The translations under genes were made by a program, and so were the position numbers. Shown piece by piece: positions 5,345 to 6,213 of a stretch of 6,213 nucleotides of DNA (position 1 is its first letter; every line of letters begins with the position of its first letter). The DNA is taken from positions 1-6,213 of the forward strand of contig CALMGO010000181.1 in assembly GCA_937863625.1 (NCBI GenBank), written 5' to 3'. The stretch comes from an uncultured bacterium (GTDB taxonomy: Bacteria; Planctomycetota; DG-23; SLPQ01). The notes beneath the pieces were generated by a model. The model made no database searches, was not told where the DNA came from, and saw only the letters and a program-made list of their open reading frames with translations.

Positions 5345-6213
5345 CCAGGAAGCATTCAGGAAGACTATACATAAACCGCGAGCTATCGTGGCTGGAATTC
5401 AACCACCGGGTTCTGGAGGAAGCACTGGACGCAAGTGTTCCTCTTCTGGAAAGGCTGAAGTTTCTCGGCATAGTCGCATCGAATCTGGACGAGTTTTTCA
5501 TGGTGCGCGTGGCGGGCATCAAAAGGCAGATTGAGGCGGAGGTGGTGGAGCCCACTCCCGACGGCATGACTCCCCGCCAGCAGGACGAAGCGATCAGCCG
5601 CCGCGTGCACAAGATGATTGCGCGTCAGTACTCGGCATTCGCGCGAGACATACGGCCTGCGCTGGCAGACGCGGGGGTAGTATTTGCGCGCCCGGAGGAA
5701 CTCACAAACGATCAGCGACTGTATCTGAGACAACGCTTCAACAGCGAGATATTTCCGATACTGACACCGATGGCGGTCGACCCCGGGCATCCGTTTCCGG
5801 TATTGCTCAACACAACGCTCTACATCGCGGTGCAATTGGCGCCTAAGGAAGGCCGTAAACTCAGCGGCAGCAAGCTCGCCTTTGTGCAGGTGCCGCAGGT
5901 TCTCGGCAGATTTCTATCGCTGCCTCCGGCGGGGGGAGTGGAGACGTTTGTCTTCCTCGAAGATGTCATAAAGGACAATATAGCGAGCATATTCGAGGGC
6001 TACGAGGTACGGTCGAACTACCTGCTGAGAGTGACTCGCGACGCGGATTTGTCGCTTGACGAGGAGGGCGCCGAGGATCTTCTCAAGGCTATCGAATATC
6101 AGCTCAAGCAGCGGCCTCGCGGCAGCGCCGTGAGACTGAGCGTCGAGAAGAACGCGCCTGCGGCGCTCGTGACGCAACTGGCGCGGGCGCTGGCGCTGTC
6201 GGAGGGGGACACC
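5341..6213 (+). CDS. ppk1: Polyphosphate kinase 1, 3' end cut by window edge
   Basis: Ppk1 reversibly polymerises the gamma-phosphate of ATP into polyphosphate at the cytoplasmic face of the membrane. The first 291 residues are visible, out of about 690 in the family. The N-terminal domain is unmistakable: YINRELSWLEFNHRVLEEA (10-28) and PLLERLKFLGIVASNLDEFF (34-53), with N48 at the position of the ATP-contacting Asn45 of E. coli Ppk. The head domain starts near residue 105 and contains ILTPMAVDPGHPFPVLLN. The domains bearing the phosphorylated histidine lie beyond the window, so activity cannot be judged. The ATG overlaps the ppx-like stop as ATGA, and the upstream Shine-Dalgarno is weak (CAAGGG), so translation probably depends on coupling to the upstream gene. 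The frame is intact to the edge. Confidence 0.97.
   Translation, partial: MTRKHSGRLYINRELSWLEFNHRVLEEALDASVPLLERLKFLGIVASNLDEFFMVRVAGIKRQIEAEVVEPTPDGMTPRQQDEAISRRVHKMIARQYSAFARDIRPALADAGVVFARPEELTNDQRLYLRQRFNSEIFPILTPMAVDPGHPFPVLLNTTLYIAVQLAPKEGRKLSGSKLAFVQVPQVLGRFLSLPPAGGVETFVFLEDVIKDNIASIFEGYEVRSNYLLRVTRDADLSLDEEGAEDLLKAIEYQLKQRPRGSAVRLSVEKNAPAALVTQLARALALSEGDT

Overview
This is a GC-rich bacterial chromosomal window with tightly packed genes. I see no mobile elements, CRISPR arrays, tRNA or rRNA genes. Two minus-strand genes fit protein types I recall as common in Planctomycetota: a membrane-anchored protein with an excisionase-like HTH, and an 86-residue protein starting MTDYTPYQK. The source is therefore most likely a planctomycete or a related uncultured lineage. 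This is recall and inference, not a database result.

Layout. All genes from 1 to 3495 are on the minus strand. Read in the direction of transcription, they begin with two tandem, diverged creatininase-family amidohydrolases (3495-2701 and 2678-1863). A small conserved-looking protein follows (1841-1581). The gaps between these three are only 21-22 bases, so they look like one operon, with a candidate sigma70 promoter at 3534-3561. Next comes hisI (1455-1072), a stand-alone phosphoribosyl-AMP cyclohydrolase with its own good promoter (1528-1556). Last is a two-gene unit with another good promoter (967-996): an acidic HTH protein with a C-terminal membrane anchor (912-283) and a coiled-coil lipoprotein (263 to beyond the left edge).

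A 301-base divergent intergenic region (3496-3796) separates this block from a plus-strand polyphosphate operon. It consists of a Ppx/GppA-family protein of 515 residues (3797-5344) and polyphosphate kinase ppk1 (5341 to beyond the right edge), joined by a 4-base ATGA overlap. A promoter with a perfect TATAAT lies at 3695-3723.

How the genes may work together. Ppk1 makes polyphosphate, and a Ppx partner would normally degrade it. Here the Ppx-like protein has Ala where the catalytic, metal-binding Asp of the DIGGGSTE loop belongs, and other active-site motifs are altered, yet its C-terminal HD residues are intact. It may be a regulator or an HD hydrolase rather than an exopolyphosphatase. Similar key-residue changes appear in HisI (the Mg-site Asp residues) and in the upstream creatininase paralogue (the HAGxxET histidine). 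These substitutions are the most interesting signals in the window. I found no clearly new multi-gene system.
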